A stretch of 64,000 nucleotides of DNA from DATCBF01 sp964401995 (lineage in GTDB: Bacteria > Actinomycetota > Thermoleophilia > Solirubrobacterales > 70-9), in NCBI GenBank assembly GCA_964401995.1, contig CAYOAP010000005.1, forward strand, positions 139,192 through 203,191, written 5' to 3'. A program made the translations under genes and the position numbers. The notes beneath the pieces were generated by a model that saw only the letters and a program-made list of their open reading frames with translations, made no database searches and was not told the DNA's origin. Shown in pieces: positions 9,092 to 17,938 of the stretch. Position 1 is the first letter of the stretch; every line of letters begins with the position of its first letter.

Positions 9092-10963
9092 ATGTACCTC
9101 GACGCCGATGGTGGTGGGCCGCGGATGAGCAAACGGCTGTCGCTGCGAATCGCGATCTTCATCGGGGCGGCGGTGGTCCTCTTCGCGATCCTCTTCCTCC
9201 GCCTCTGGTACCTGCAGGTGGTCTCCGGCGACAAGTACCTGGCCGAGGCGCAGAACAACCGCACCCGCGAATTCCGAGTGGCCGCGCCGCGCGGCAAAGT
9301 CCTCGACCGCAACGGCAATGTGCTGGTCGAGAACCGGACCAGCCTCGCCCTCCAGGTCAACCCGGCCAAACTGCCCGAAGACCCTGCCGAACGCGGCGCA
9401 GAGCTGAGCAAGCTCGGCGCCCTCGCCCATATGTCTCTGCAGCGCGTGCGCCGGACCATGCACGAACAGCTCAAAATCGCGGCTGGGGCGCCGGTCACCC
9501 TGCGCCACGACGTCGAACACGACCTCGTCTACTACCTGCAGGAAAACCAGGATCTCTTCCCCGGGGTTGCCGTCGAACCGGTCTTCGTCCGCCGCTACCC
9601 GCACGGGTCGCTGGCGGCACACGTGCTCGGCAGCGTTGGCGAGGTCACCGAAGAAGACCTGAAAGAACGGCGCTACCGCAACCTGGAGCCGGGCGACGAG
9701 GTAGGCAATGGCGGGGTCGAGGACAGCTACGACAGCGTCCTGCGCGGGACCCCGGGGACGACCCGGATCCAGGTCAACGCGCTCGGCCAGCCGACCCCGG
9801 GGGGGGCGCTGCTGAAGCAGCCGCCGACCCCCGGCGACAGCCTCAAGCTCTCGATCGACTCCGAAGTGCAGGAGGCGGGGGAAGGGGCGCTGGCAGCGCG
9901 CGGCCTGCCGGGCGCCTTCGTCACGATGAACGTCAACAACGGCCAGATCCTTGGCTTGGGCTCCTTCCCGACCTACGACCCGACGGTCTTGACCAAGCGG
10001 ATGACCCAGAGCCAGGTCAATGCCCTTTACCGCGACCCGGTCTTGGCGCCGCTCACCAACCGCGCCACCCAGGGCCTCTATCCGACGGGCTCGACCTTCA
10101 AGGTCATCACCGCGATGGCGGCCCTCAACAGCGGGGTTTCCACGCCGTCGACGACGATCGACGACACCGGCTCGATCAAGATCGGCGAACAGACATTTCA
10201 GAACGCGGGCGGCGCGGCCTTCGGCCCGGTCGACCTGGTCAACGCTCTGCGCGTCTCCTCCGATGTCTACTTCTACGAGCTCGGGCTGAAGATGTGGAAC
10301 ACCGGCGCCCTGCAGCACTGGGCCCACCTGCTGGGGATCGGCCGCCCGACCGGGATCGACCTTCCCGAGCAGACCGACGGGCTGCTGCCGAGCAAGGCCT
10401 GGCGCAACAAGCTCTACCGCGAAGGCGAAACCGACCGCCCCTGGTCGGCCGGCGACAACGTGCAGCTGGCGACCGGCCAGGGCGACCTGCAGACCAACCC
10501 GCTGCAGATGGCGATCGCCTACGCGACGGTGGCCAACAGTGGCACCGTCGTCACCCCGCACGTCGGCATGGAAGTCGACGACAGCGCCGGCCGGGTGCTG
10601 CAGGAAATCGACCCGCCGCCGCGCCGCCACGTCCACGTCGATCCTGAATACCGGGCCGCGATCCTGGAAGGGCTGCACGAGGCGGCGCAGTCGCCGGGAG
10701 GGACGTCCTACGGCGTCTTCAGCGGCTTTCCGGTGCCGGTCGCAGGCAAGACGGGGACCGTCCAGCGGCCGCCAAATCCCGACCAGTCCTGGTACGTGGT
10801 GCTGGCACCGTACCCCAACCCGCGTATCGTCACTGCTGTGACGATTGAGCAGGGCGGATTCGGCGCCGAATCTGCAGCGCCCGCGGCGCTGCAGATCCTC
10901 GAGGCCTATTTCAACAAGCACGCGACCGGGACTTCCGGCGCCAACGGCGGCAGCCCGGGCTGA
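9092..10963 (+). CDS. mrdA: Penicillin-binding protein 2 (peptidoglycan transpeptidase)
   Basis: Class B PBP that cross-links peptidoglycan during elongation, working with RodA. 623 aa: an N-terminal membrane helix (about residues 15-37), a PBP dimerisation domain, then the transpeptidase domain with S334-T-F-K337 (SxxK), S389-S-D391 (SxN variant, Asp for Asn) and K553-T-G-T. ATG 9092 lies 4 nt after the mreD stop; ATG 9125 (MSKRLSL) is an alternative start that keeps the whole anchor. rodA overlaps its stop. Confidence 0.95.
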   Translation: MYLDADGGGPRMSKRLSLRIAIFIGAAVVLFAILFLRLWYLQVVSGDKYLAEAQNNRTREFRVAAPRGKVLDRNGNVLVENRTSLALQVNPAKLPEDPAERGAELSKLGALAHMSLQRVRRTMHEQLKIAAGAPVTLRHDVEHDLVYYLQENQDLFPGVAVEPVFVRRYPHGSLAAHVLGSVGEVTEEDLKERRYRNLEPGDEVGNGGVEDSYDSVLRGTPGTTRIQVNALGQPTPGGALLKQPPTPGDSLKLSIDSEVQEAGEGALAARGLPGAFVTMNVNNGQILGLGSFPTYDPTVLTKRMTQSQVNALYRDPVLAPLTNRATQGLYPTGSTFKVITAMAALNSGVSTPSTTIDDTGSIKIGEQTFQNAGGAAFGPVDLVNALRVSSDVYFYELGLKMWNTGALQHWAHLLGIGRPTGIDLPEQTDGLLPSKAWRNKLYREGETDRPWSAGDNVQLATGQGDLQTNPLQMAIAYATVANSGTVVTPHVGMEVDDSAGRVLQEIDPPPRRHVHVDPEYRAAILEGLHEAAQSPGGTSYGVFSGFPVPVAGKTGTVQRPPNPDQSWYVVLAPYPNPRIVTAVTIEQGGFGAESAAPAALQILEAYFNKHATGTSGANGGSPG

Positions 10964-12159
10964 TGGAAGTCGCCCGCGCCCGGCGCGCCCGCACGGAGCC
11001 GTTCACGACCAGGCCCGGCATCGCCGAGCGGCTCGGCCTGCCCTACATGGACGCGCCGCTGGCGCTTTCGGCCGCCGTCCTCGTCGCATTCAGCGTCTTC
11101 ACGCTCGGCCAGGCGACCTCCCACGACGTGCCTGGCAACCCCAACTACTACACCGACCGACAGGCGATCTACGGTCTGCTCGGTATCGTGGGCATGTTGG
11201 CACTCACTCGGATCGACTATTCGCGCTTCCGCGAGCTACGGGTGGGCATCTACACCTTCCTCTGCGTGAGCATCTCTCTCGTTTTCGTGTTCGGCTTTGC
11301 GGCGCGCGGCTCACGGCGCTCCTTCGAACTCCCGTTTTTCAGCTTTCAGCCATCGGAGCTCGGCAAGCTCCTGCTTGTGCTTGCGCTTGCCGGGTTTGTC
11401 ATCGATGGCGCCAGGCGCGGTTCGGCTCGGCAGCGCACCGTGCGCTACCTCTGCCTCGGCCTGGCACCGGCTGCACTCGTTTTTCTGCAGCCCGACCTCG
11501 GCACCGCATTGGTGTTCGCGGCCGTGACTCTCGCCGTCATGTACGTGGGGGGCGTCCCCTGGACGCACTTCGCCGTGATCGGCGCAGCTCTCGTCGCACT
11601 TATAAGCATCGTTCTGGTGGTGGCGCCCGCATTAGGGGTGCCCCTGCTGAAGGGCTACCAGGAGCAGAGGTTGACCTCTTTCCTGCATCCCAGCGAAGAC
11701 GCAAGCGACGCGGGCTACCAGCAGCATCAGGGCCAGGTCGCCATCGGTTCCGGTCAGGTGACCGGCCGTGGCGACAACGCCACCCAGACGCGGCTCGACT
11801 TTGTCCCTGAGCGGCACACCGATTTCATCTTTGCGGTGATCGGTGAGCGCTACGGATTCATCGGAGCCGCGTTCGTCCTATCCCTTTACGCCCTGCTTCT
11901 CTGGCGGGCGCTGCGGATTGTGACGCTCTCGAAGAACTCATACGGGACCCTGGTCGCCGGCGGCATCGCCGGCATGCTTCTTTTCCAGGTTTTCGTCAAC
12001 GTGGGAATGAACCTGGGGATCATGCCGATCACCGGGATTCCCTTACCGCTGATGAGCTACGGAGGATCCTCCGTGCTCGCGACTTTCCTGGCGGTTGGAG
12101 TGCTTCAGAGCATTCACATGCAAGCGCGGCTCAGCCAGCGGAGCAGGTTCGCCTGGTGA
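10963..12159 (+). CDS. rodA: Rod-shape SEDS peptidoglycan polymerase RodA
   Basis: SEDS-family glycosyltransferase that polymerises lipid II for wall elongation, partner of PBP2. 398 aa with about ten membrane helices, the conserved loop FHPSEDASDAGYQQHQ-like segment (FLHPSEDASDAGYQ), QPDLGTALV and the late motif GIPLPLMSYGGSS. The ATG overlaps the mrdA stop. Codon choice in the middle of the gene is less C-ended than in its neighbours. Confidence 0.95.
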   Translation: MEVARARRARTEPFTTRPGIAERLGLPYMDAPLALSAAVLVAFSVFTLGQATSHDVPGNPNYYTDRQAIYGLLGIVGMLALTRIDYSRFRELRVGIYTFLCVSISLVFVFGFAARGSRRSFELPFFSFQPSELGKLLLVLALAGFVIDGARRGSARQRTVRYLCLGLAPAALVFLQPDLGTALVFAAVTLAVMYVGGVPWTHFAVIGAALVALISIVLVVAPALGVPLLKGYQEQRLTSFLHPSEDASDAGYQQHQGQVAIGSGQVTGRGDNATQTRLDFVPERHTDFIFAVIGERYGFIGAAFVLSLYALLLWRALRIVTLSKNSYGTLVAGGIAGMLLFQVFVNVGMNLGIMPITGIPLPLMSYGGSSVLATFLAVGVLQSIHMQARLSQRSRFAW

Positions 12160-12209
12160 TCCCCGATGGGGACCCAGTCTGCGTACCGAATCTGAACTGA
12201 GCTAACTCA

Positions 12210-14054
12210 ATGAAAAAGACAATTTTGGTCGCCGCCGATCGTGGCGAGACCCGTGTCGCCGTCCTCGAGTCGAAGACAAAAGGCGGCAAGCGCGACGTCG
12301 CCGAGCTCTACATCGAGCGCCGCGGACGGCGCTCGATCGTGGGCAACATCTACAAGGGCAAGGTCGACAACGTCCTGCCCGGCATGGAGGCCGCCTTCGT
12401 CGACATCGGCCTCGAGCGCAACGGCTTCCTCCACGTCGACGAGATCGTCCTGCCGGGCGGCGAGCAGGCGCCCAAGCGCGGCCGCGGTTCTGGACGCCGG
12501 ATCAACGAGCTGATCAAACCGGGCCAGGAGATCCTCGTCCAGGTGGTCAAGGACCCGCTGAAGACGAAGGGCGCGCGGCTCTCGATGAACGTCTCGATCG
12601 CCGGCCGCTACCTCGTCTACGCGCCGCAGGGCAGCGGCGTCGGCGTCAGCCGCCGGCTGGCCGACTCCGAGCGCGACCGCCTGCGCAAGATGGTCGACCG
12701 CACCTACAAAGGCCCGGGCGGGCTGATCGTCCGCACCGCCGCCCACGGCGCCAAAAAAGCCGACTTCGTGCGCGAGGTCGGCTACCTGCACCGCCTCAAC
12801 GAGGTGCTTGAGCGCCGGATCGACAAAACCAAGGCGCCCAACCTCGTCTTCCAGGAGGCAGACCTGCCGGTCCGCGTCCTCCGCGACATCTTCCTCAGCG
12901 ACTTCGAAACGGCGATCATCGACTCGCCGAAGCAGTTCGAGCGGGTGACCAGCTTCTTCCAGCGCACGGCGCCGGAGCTGGTCGAGGGCGTCGAGCTCTA
13001 TGACGGCAAAAAGCCGCTGTTCGAGAAATGGTCGATCGACAAGGAAATCGAGTCGACCCTCAACCGCCGCGTCGACCTCCCCTCCGGCGGCTACCTGATC
13101 ATCGATTACGCCGAGGCGCTGACCGTGATCGACGTCAACAGCGGCAGCTTCACCGGCCGCGGCAAAGGCGGGCTCGAGGAGACGATCACCAAAGTCAACA
13201 CCGAGGCCGCCGACGAGGTCGTGCGCCAGCTGAGGCTGCGCGACATCGGCGGCATCATCGTCATCGACTTCATCGACATGGCCCGCGCCCGCAACCGCGA
13301 CAAAGTCCTGAAAACGCTGCGCAAAGCGCTCGACACCGACAAGTCGAAGAGCTACGTGGTCGAGGTCTCACCGCTGGGCCTGGTCGAGATGACGCGCCAG
13401 AACGTGACCGACGGCGTGCGCGAGATCCTGACCGAGGCCTGTCCGACCTGCGCCGGCGAGGGCGTCGTCCTCTCGGCCGAGACGGTGGCGCTGGAGGGCC
13501 TGCGCAAGCTGCGCGAAATCGCCGCCGAGCACGCCGAGCCCGAGGCCTTCCTGATGCGGGTCAACCCGAAAGTGGCGGCCGAGCTGACCAAGCCCGAGAC
13601 CGGGCTGTCCGAGCTCGAGGCCGAGACCGGCAAGCAGTTCCACTTCGAGGGCGGCGAGGCGCTGCCGATCGACACCTTCGACATGGTCGAGTCCGGCAGC
13701 CGCGAGGAGATCGAGGAGAGGGCATTGCCGTTCAAAGTTGGCGAGGAGGTGCTGGTCAAGCTCGACGAGCCGCACATGTACAACCAGCACGACGCGGTCG
13801 CCCACGTCGACTCCTACATCGTCAGCGTCACCGGCGGCGGCCGCTTCGTCGGCGAGCGCAAGCTGGTCCGGATCGAGGAGGTCGCGAGGTCCGCGGCGGT
13901 CGCCTCGATGCCGGGGGTCGAGGCGGTCAACGGCGCTGGCGGAGACGAGGAAGGCGGGTCCAAGCTAGACTCCTCCGCCTCGCGTGGGCGTAGTCGTGGC
14001 CGCAGGGGCGGTCGCGGGCGTTCGCGCGCAAACCAGAGCAGCAAGGACGAATAA
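12210..14054 (+). CDS. rng: Ribonuclease E/G family endoribonuclease
   Basis: Single-strand-specific endoribonuclease for rRNA and mRNA processing. 614 aa: an S1 RNA-binding domain near the N-terminus (YKGKVDNVLPGMEAAFVDIG), the RNase H-like catalytic part with acidic residues in DVNSGSFTG and IIVIDFIDM, then the Zn-link pair CPTC. The C-terminus carries a TRAM-like stretch and an Arg/Gly-rich tail. It has no long N-terminal disordered region as in streptomycete RNase ES. It lies before rplU-rpmA as in many genomes; rplU starts 2 nt after its stop. Confidence 0.92.
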   Translation: MKKTILVAADRGETRVAVLESKTKGGKRDVAELYIERRGRRSIVGNIYKGKVDNVLPGMEAAFVDIGLERNGFLHVDEIVLPGGEQAPKRGRGSGRRINELIKPGQEILVQVVKDPLKTKGARLSMNVSIAGRYLVYAPQGSGVGVSRRLADSERDRLRKMVDRTYKGPGGLIVRTAAHGAKKADFVREVGYLHRLNEVLERRIDKTKAPNLVFQEADLPVRVLRDIFLSDFETAIIDSPKQFERVTSFFQRTAPELVEGVELYDGKKPLFEKWSIDKEIESTLNRRVDLPSGGYLIIDYAEALTVIDVNSGSFTGRGKGGLEETITKVNTEAADEVVRQLRLRDIGGIIVIDFIDMARARNRDKVLKTLRKALDTDKSKSYVVEVSPLGLVEMTRQNVTDGVREILTEACPTCAGEGVVLSAETVALEGLRKLREIAAEHAEPEAFLMRVNPKVAAELTKPETGLSELEAETGKQFHFEGGEALPIDTFDMVESGSREEIEERALPFKVGEEVLVKLDEPHMYNQHDAVAHVDSYIVSVTGGGRFVGERKLVRIEEVARSAAVASMPGVEAVNGAGGDEEGGSKLDSSASRGRSRGRRGGRGRSRANQSSKDE

Positions 14055-14056
14055 GC

Positions 14057-14455
14057 ATGTACGCAGTAGTCGAAACCGGTGGCAAGCAGTACAAGGTCGA
14101 GAAGGGCACGTCCCTGCTCGTCGATCGCCTCAGCGCGGGCGAGGGCGACAAAGTCGCTCTGCGCGCGGTGATGTTCCGCGACAAAGAGGTTCTGGCGGAG
14201 CCGAAAGAGCTGGAGAAGGTCAAAGTCGAGGCGACCGTCTCCGAGCACCTTCGCGGTCCCAAGATCAAGGTCTTCAAATACAAGGCGAAGAAGGGCTACC
14301 GCCGCCGCGCCGGCCACCGCTCCGAGTTGACCAAACTCGAGGTGACCGAGATCAAACTGCTGGCGAAAAAACCTGCGGCCGAGAAAAAAGCGGCTGCTGA
14401 GAAAAAACCTGCGGCCAAAAAACCCGCTGCGAAGGAGGATTCCGATGGCTCATAA
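14057..14455 (+). CDS. rplU: 50S ribosomal protein L21
   Basis: 132 aa. The L21 core (about residues 1-102) reads MYAVVETGGKQYKVEKG at the start and KKGYRRRAGHRSELTKLEV near the end. It is followed by a roughly 27-residue Lys/Ala tail (repeats of AEKK and AAKK), longer than the E. coli protein of 103 aa. Its last 11 nt overlap rpmA, so the two ribosomal proteins are probably translated together. Confidence 0.96.
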   Translation: MYAVVETGGKQYKVEKGTSLLVDRLSAGEGDKVALRAVMFRDKEVLAEPKELEKVKVEATVSEHLRGPKIKVFKYKAKKGYRRRAGHRSELTKLEVTEIKLLAKKPAAEKKAAAEKKPAAKKPAAKEDSDGS

Positions 14456-14699
14456 GAAGGGACTCGGCTCCAGTCGCAACGGGCGCGAATCCAACCCCAA
14501 GATGCTTGGGGTCAAGGTGTTTGCCGGTCAGAAAGTCACCGGGGGCGAGATCATCGTGCGCCAGCGCGGGACCCGGTTCTGGCCTGGCGACGGGACTGGC
14601 CTTGGCCGGGACCACACGATCTTTGCAACGCAGGCGGGCATCGTGGACTTCAAACCGACGCGCCGCGGTCGCACGATTCGCGTTATCCAGGACGCCTAG
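14445..14699 (+). CDS. rpmA: 50S ribosomal protein L27
   Basis: 84 aa, full length. The N-terminus AHKKGLGSSRNGRES reaches the peptidyl-transferase centre and has no cleavable Firmicutes-type extension. The ribosome site AAGGAGGA at 14432-14439 lies inside the rplU tail. The gene ends 12 nt before the first arm of a long inverted repeat. Confidence 0.97.
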   Translation: MAHKKGLGSSRNGRESNPKMLGVKVFAGQKVTGGEIIVRQRGTRFWPGDGTGLGRDHTIFATQAGIVDFKPTRRGRTIRVIQDA

Positions 14700-14711
14700 G
14701 ACTTCAGCCGG

Positions 14712-14831
14712 GAGGCGGTCGGGGGCCTCTCCCTGGGCGCTGACTTTTTCGCCTTGCGCGTTGCTGCTCTCGCTGAGTGGGCTCTGCGAAAAAGAGAGCG
14801 CCGCGCCCAGAGAGAGGCCCCCGACCGCCTC
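14712..14831 (+). repeat. Long hairpin element between rpmA and obg (element 3)
   Basis: Outer arms 14712-14740 and 14803-14831 pair over 29 positions with one mismatch. The stem continues inward through CTTTTTCGC (14744-14752) and GCGAAAAAG (14786-14794). The 62-nt core 14741-14802 differs at only six positions from the core of the proB-proA element, whereas the outer arms differ in sequence but remain complementary. Probably a terminator or insulator ahead of the obg promoter. Confidence 0.8.
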
Positions 14832-14874
14832 TTCCCAGGGTCCTTGGCTCTGGCTAGTCGCAAAGCGCGAGCCT

Positions 14875-14880
14875 TAACCT
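14875..14880 (+). promoter_or_regulatory. -10 element upstream of obg
   Basis: TAACCT lies 9 nt before the obg ATG. There is no purine-rich ribosome site in between, which fits a leaderless mRNA. Confidence 0.45.
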
Positions 14881-14889
14881 CATTAGCTC

Positions 14890-16185
14890 ATGTACGACAA
14901 GGCGAAAATCTGGGTTGAGGGCGGCGCTGGGGGGAAGGGCTGTGTGAGCTTCCGCAGGGAGGCGCATGTCCCGCAGGGCGGGCCTGACGGTGGGGACGGA
15001 GGGCACGGTGGAAACGTCATCCTCGTCTGCGATTCGTCTCGCCGGGACCTGGGCGCGCTTAGGGGCAGCAAGCACTTTCGGGCTCAGCGGGGGCGGCATG
15101 GGGAAGGGTCCAACCGGCATGGGGCTCGGGGAGAGGATCGGGTTATCCCTGTTGCTGCCGGCACTCAGGCCGAAGCTGTCGATGGGAGCTTGATCGACCT
15201 TGTCGAGGTTGGGCAGCAGGCCGTTGTGGCGAACGGCGGACGTGGGGGGCATGGGAACAAGCGCTTTGCGACCTCCACCCGGCAGGCGCCTCGGTTTGCC
15301 GAGCAGGGCACCAACGGGGAATCTGGATGGATCGAGCTGCGGCTGAAGCTGTTGGCCGATGTTGGGCTGATCGGTTTGCCGAACGCCGGCAAGTCCTCCT
15401 TGCTGGGGCGGCTGACGCGGGCAGCGCCGAAGGTGGGGGACTACCCGTTCACGACGCTCTCTCCTGTGCTGGGGACGATCGAAGGGGAGGAGCGGCAGGC
15501 TGTGGTTGCCGACATCCCCGGCTTGATCGAAGGCGCCGCCGACGGCGCCGGGCTCGGACACGAGTTCCTCGCCCATGTCGAGCGCTGCGCGATGCTGGTC
15601 CATCTGGTCGACCTGGCGCCGCCCGATGGCGATCCCGAGTCCAACTACGCGGCCGTGCGCGAGGAGCTTGTCTCCTACGGCGCCGGGCTCGACCAGCTGC
15701 CGGAGCTGATCCTGCTCTCCAAGCGCGACCTGCTCGCAGCGGGCGATGTCGAGGCCGCGGTCGCGGACTGGCAGGCGCGGCTGGGGGGGCGCTCCGTTGC
15801 CGTCCTCGCCGCTTCTTCAGCGACCGGGGAGGGACTCGACGAGTTGCGCCGGCAGATCCTCGCCGAGCTGCCGCAGACCCCCGTCGCCGCTCGGGTCGAG
15901 CCAGGCGCCGAGCTCGCCGGGGAATTCGAGGTCGAGCACCGCGTCTACCGCCCGGCCGGCGAGGGCGGCTACCGGGTCGAGCGCGAGGGCGACGGCGTCT
16001 TTCGCGTCATCGGCCGCGGCGTCGAGCTGCTCTTCGAGCGCCACGACCTCAAAAACGAGGAAGCTCTCGGCTACCTCGAGCGCCGCCTCAAAGAGATCGG
16101 CGTGATCGCCGCCCTCGACCGGGCCGGTTTCGAGCCCGGCGACGACATCCGCGTCGGCGAGCACGAGTTCGAGTTGCATCCCTAG
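14890..16185 (+). CDS. obg: GTPase Obg/CgtA
   Basis: Ribosome-associated GTPase involved in 50S assembly and stress control. 431 aa: a glycine-rich Obg fold (1 to about 157), a G domain with G1 motif GLPNAGKS at 162-169, DIPGLIEGA as G3 and SKRDL as G4, and a C-terminal OCT domain (about 340-425). The first roughly 600 bases use many GGG, GCT, GTT and TTG codons, while the remainder is strongly C-ended; the change is visible by eye and begins right after the hairpin element. Confidence 0.95.
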   Translation: MYDKAKIWVEGGAGGKGCVSFRREAHVPQGGPDGGDGGHGGNVILVCDSSRRDLGALRGSKHFRAQRGRHGEGSNRHGARGEDRVIPVAAGTQAEAVDGSLIDLVEVGQQAVVANGGRGGHGNKRFATSTRQAPRFAEQGTNGESGWIELRLKLLADVGLIGLPNAGKSSLLGRLTRAAPKVGDYPFTTLSPVLGTIEGEERQAVVADIPGLIEGAADGAGLGHEFLAHVERCAMLVHLVDLAPPDGDPESNYAAVREELVSYGAGLDQLPELILLSKRDLLAAGDVEAAVADWQARLGGRSVAVLAASSATGEGLDELRRQILAELPQTPVAARVEPGAELAGEFEVEHRVYRPAGEGGYRVEREGDGVFRVIGRGVELLFERHDLKNEEALGYLERRLKEIGVIAALDRAGFEPGDDIRVGEHEFELHP

Positions 16186-16210
16186 GGGGAGAGTTTTGCG
16201 CTCTCCGCCC
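16185..16210 (+). terminator. Short hairpin after obg
   Basis: GGAGAG (16188-16193) pairs with CTCTCC (16201-16206), flanked by GGG/CCC with a one-base bulge. The T-run (TTTTGCG) is in the loop and not after the stem, as in the larger elements. It begins on the obg stop codon. Confidence 0.5.
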
Positions 16211-16220
16211 TTATGGGGGG

Positions 16221-16472
16221 ATGCACATTCCTTTCACAGGTCCCGCGGCCAACGAACTCTTCGCTGTTCTGGAGTCGCTACCACTGGTCAACGACACCTT
16301 GGTGGGGGCAGGCCTCGGAGCGATCGTGGGTAAATTCATCGTGCATCGCGTTGAGCGTCACCGGGGCGAAATTCCGGCTCGGCGTGTGCGCCAGCTGGAC
16401 CTAAGGTGGATTGGCTTCGGTGCGGCTGTAGCCACTGCTCTCAGCCTTGGCGTCCGGCTACTATTGGGTTGA
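16221..16472 (+). CDS. Small membrane protein, 83 aa
   Basis: ORF beginning MHIPFTGPAANELF with two hydrophobic segments (about 29-46 and 65-82) separated by a basic stretch (VERHRGEIPARRVRQ). Its stop overlaps the start of the next small ORF as TTGATG. Base composition is lower in GC than flanking genes. No family recognised. The coupling with the next gene supports both being real. Confidence 0.5.
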   Translation: MHIPFTGPAANELFAVLESLPLVNDTLVGAGLGAIVGKFIVHRVERHRGEIPARRVRQLDLRWIGFGAAVATALSLGVRLLLG

Positions 16473-16654
16473 TGCTGCGCTTGCTCTGGACAGTGTTCGT
16501 GCTGTTGATCGTCTGCTTCGCGCTGGCTGCTGTAAATGTCGCGCTGGGTTTGGGTGATCTCGGCTACTTGTGCTCCATTTTTGTCGCGCTCATGCTCGTG
16601 AGCCTGACCGATCGCGAGCGCTTTTGGGCGATGCCCCCGAAGCACGAGCGCTGA
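16472..16654 (+). CDS. Small membrane protein, 60 aa
   Basis: MLRLLWTVFVLLIV followed by two closely spaced hydrophobic helices (about 4-24 and 28-46) and a charged end (DRERFWAMPPKHER). The ATG overlaps the previous stop by one base, so it is probably translationally coupled. Function unknown; the pair sits between obg and proB, where other genomes usually have nothing. Confidence 0.5.
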   Translation: MLRLLWTVFVLLIVCFALAAVNVALGLGDLGYLCSIFVALMLVSLTDRERFWAMPPKHER

Positions 16655-16706
16655 GACTCTCGCGCGGCGTGCGCGACAAATTGCCTCTCCATAAAGTGAC
16701 GGAGCC

Positions 16707-17795
16707 ATGACCCTCATCGTCAAGCTGGGATCTTCGATCGTCGCCGCCGACGACGGTGAGCTGCGGGTCGATGTGCTCGACACGGTCTGCGAGCAGGTCA
16801 GCGCCCTTGAGCGCGGCGGTGAGCGGGTGGTGATGGTCACCTCGGGGGCAATCGCGCGGGGGATGCGGTTGATGGAGCTGCCGAAGCGGCCGCGGGCGAT
16901 GGACGAGCTGCAGGCCGCCTCCGCGGTTGGACAGGGCGATCTCTTTCGCGCCTACCAGAGCCGGTTGGCTGCCCAGGGGACGCGGGCCGCCCAGGTTCTG
17001 CTGACGGCGTCGGACATCGCCGCCCGCACCAATTACCTCAACGCGCGCCAGACCCTGCGGCGCCTGATCGAGTGGGGGGTGGTGCCGGTCGTCAACGAGA
17101 ACGACACCACGGCCACCGATGAGATCAGCTTCGGCGACAACGATTTTCTCGCCGCCCAGGTGGCGCTGCTGCTCGACGCCAGGCTCTTGGTCCTGCTGAC
17201 CGACACCGACGGCCTCCACAACGCCGACCCGCGGAGCAATCCGGAGGCGAAGCTGATCTCCGAGGTGACCGATTTCGCCGAGCTAGAGGCGCTGCAGATC
17301 GGCGATCGCACCTCGGTCTTCGGCTCCGGCGGCATGCGCAGCAAGGTGGCGGCGGCCGAGATGGCGAGCGAGGCCGGGATCCCGGCGGTGATCTGCAACG
17401 GGACCAAGGCGGGGACGCTGGCGGCGGCTGCCGCGGGCGAGCGTGCTGGGACCAGCTTCGCGCCGCAGCCGAGCAAGACCTCCAGCTTCAAGCTCTGGCT
17501 CAAATACGCGAAGCCGGCTCGGGGGCGGGTCGTCGTCGACGAAGGGGCGGCGCGCGTGCTGCGTGAGCGCGGCTCCAGCCTGTTGCCGGTCGGAGTGGTT
17601 GAGATCGGTGGCGATTTCGAGGCGGGCGATGCGGTGGATGTGGCTCTTGACGGCCAGGTCATCGGCAAAGGCATTTCTGATTTCTCTGCGCGAGATCTGG
17701 CGCGGGTGGTTGGGATGAAGACGGCGCAGGTGCGGCATGAGCTGCCTGGGGCGGCTGATGAGGTGATTAATCGCGATCGGTTTGTGTTGGTTTAG
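16707..17795 (+). CDS. proB: Glutamate 5-kinase
   Basis: First step of proline synthesis: phosphorylates glutamate with ATP. 362 aa: an amino-acid-kinase domain (MTLIVKLGSSIVA; NENDTTATDEISFGDND; FGSGGMRSKVAAAEMA) followed by a C-terminal PUA domain (about 270-350, GRVVVDEGAARVL). It is separated from proA by a long hairpin and a separate promoter instead of forming a tight operon. The last 150 bases shift to G/T-ended codons. Confidence 0.95.
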   Translation: MTLIVKLGSSIVAADDGELRVDVLDTVCEQVSALERGGERVVMVTSGAIARGMRLMELPKRPRAMDELQAASAVGQGDLFRAYQSRLAAQGTRAAQVLLTASDIAARTNYLNARQTLRRLIEWGVVPVVNENDTTATDEISFGDNDFLAAQVALLLDARLLVLLTDTDGLHNADPRSNPEAKLISEVTDFAELEALQIGDRTSVFGSGGMRSKVAAAEMASEAGIPAVICNGTKAGTLAAAAAGERAGTSFAPQPSKTSSFKLWLKYAKPARGRVVVDEGAARVLRERGSSLLPVGVVEIGGDFEAGDAVDVALDGQVIGKGISDFSARDLARVVGMKTAQVRHELPGAADEVINRDRFVLV

Positions 17796-17802
17796 AGGGG
17801 GA

Positions 17803-17920
17803 GGGGGAGTCGGGGGCCTCTCGCGGGCGCTGACTTTTTCGCCTGGCGCGCTGTGGCTCTCGCTGAGTGGTCTGTGCGAAAAAGAGAGCGCCGCGCCCGC
17901 GAGAGGCCCCCGACTCCCCC
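17803..17920 (+). repeat. Long hairpin element between proB and proA (element 4)
   Basis: Arms 17803-17830 and 17893-17920 are perfectly complementary over 28 bp. The core 17831-17892 is the same 62-nt sequence as in the rpmA-obg element apart from six bases, including CTTTTTCGC and GCGAAAAAG, which extend the stem. It begins 8 nt after the proB stop and ends 4 nt before the proA -10 box. Confidence 0.85.
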
Positions 17921-17924
17921 CAGC

Positions 17925-17930
17925 TACCCT
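17925..17930 (+). promoter_or_regulatory. -10 element of a leaderless proA promoter
   Basis: TACCCT lies 8 nt before the proA ATG and directly after the hairpin, so proA appears to be transcribed independently of proB. Confidence 0.5.
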
Positions 17931-17938
17931 TAGCCGAC

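Noticed and set aside
8942..10921. A 659-codon minus-strand frame across mreD/mrdA
   Set aside because: Shadow of mrdA in GC-rich DNA; no motifs, no ribosome site.
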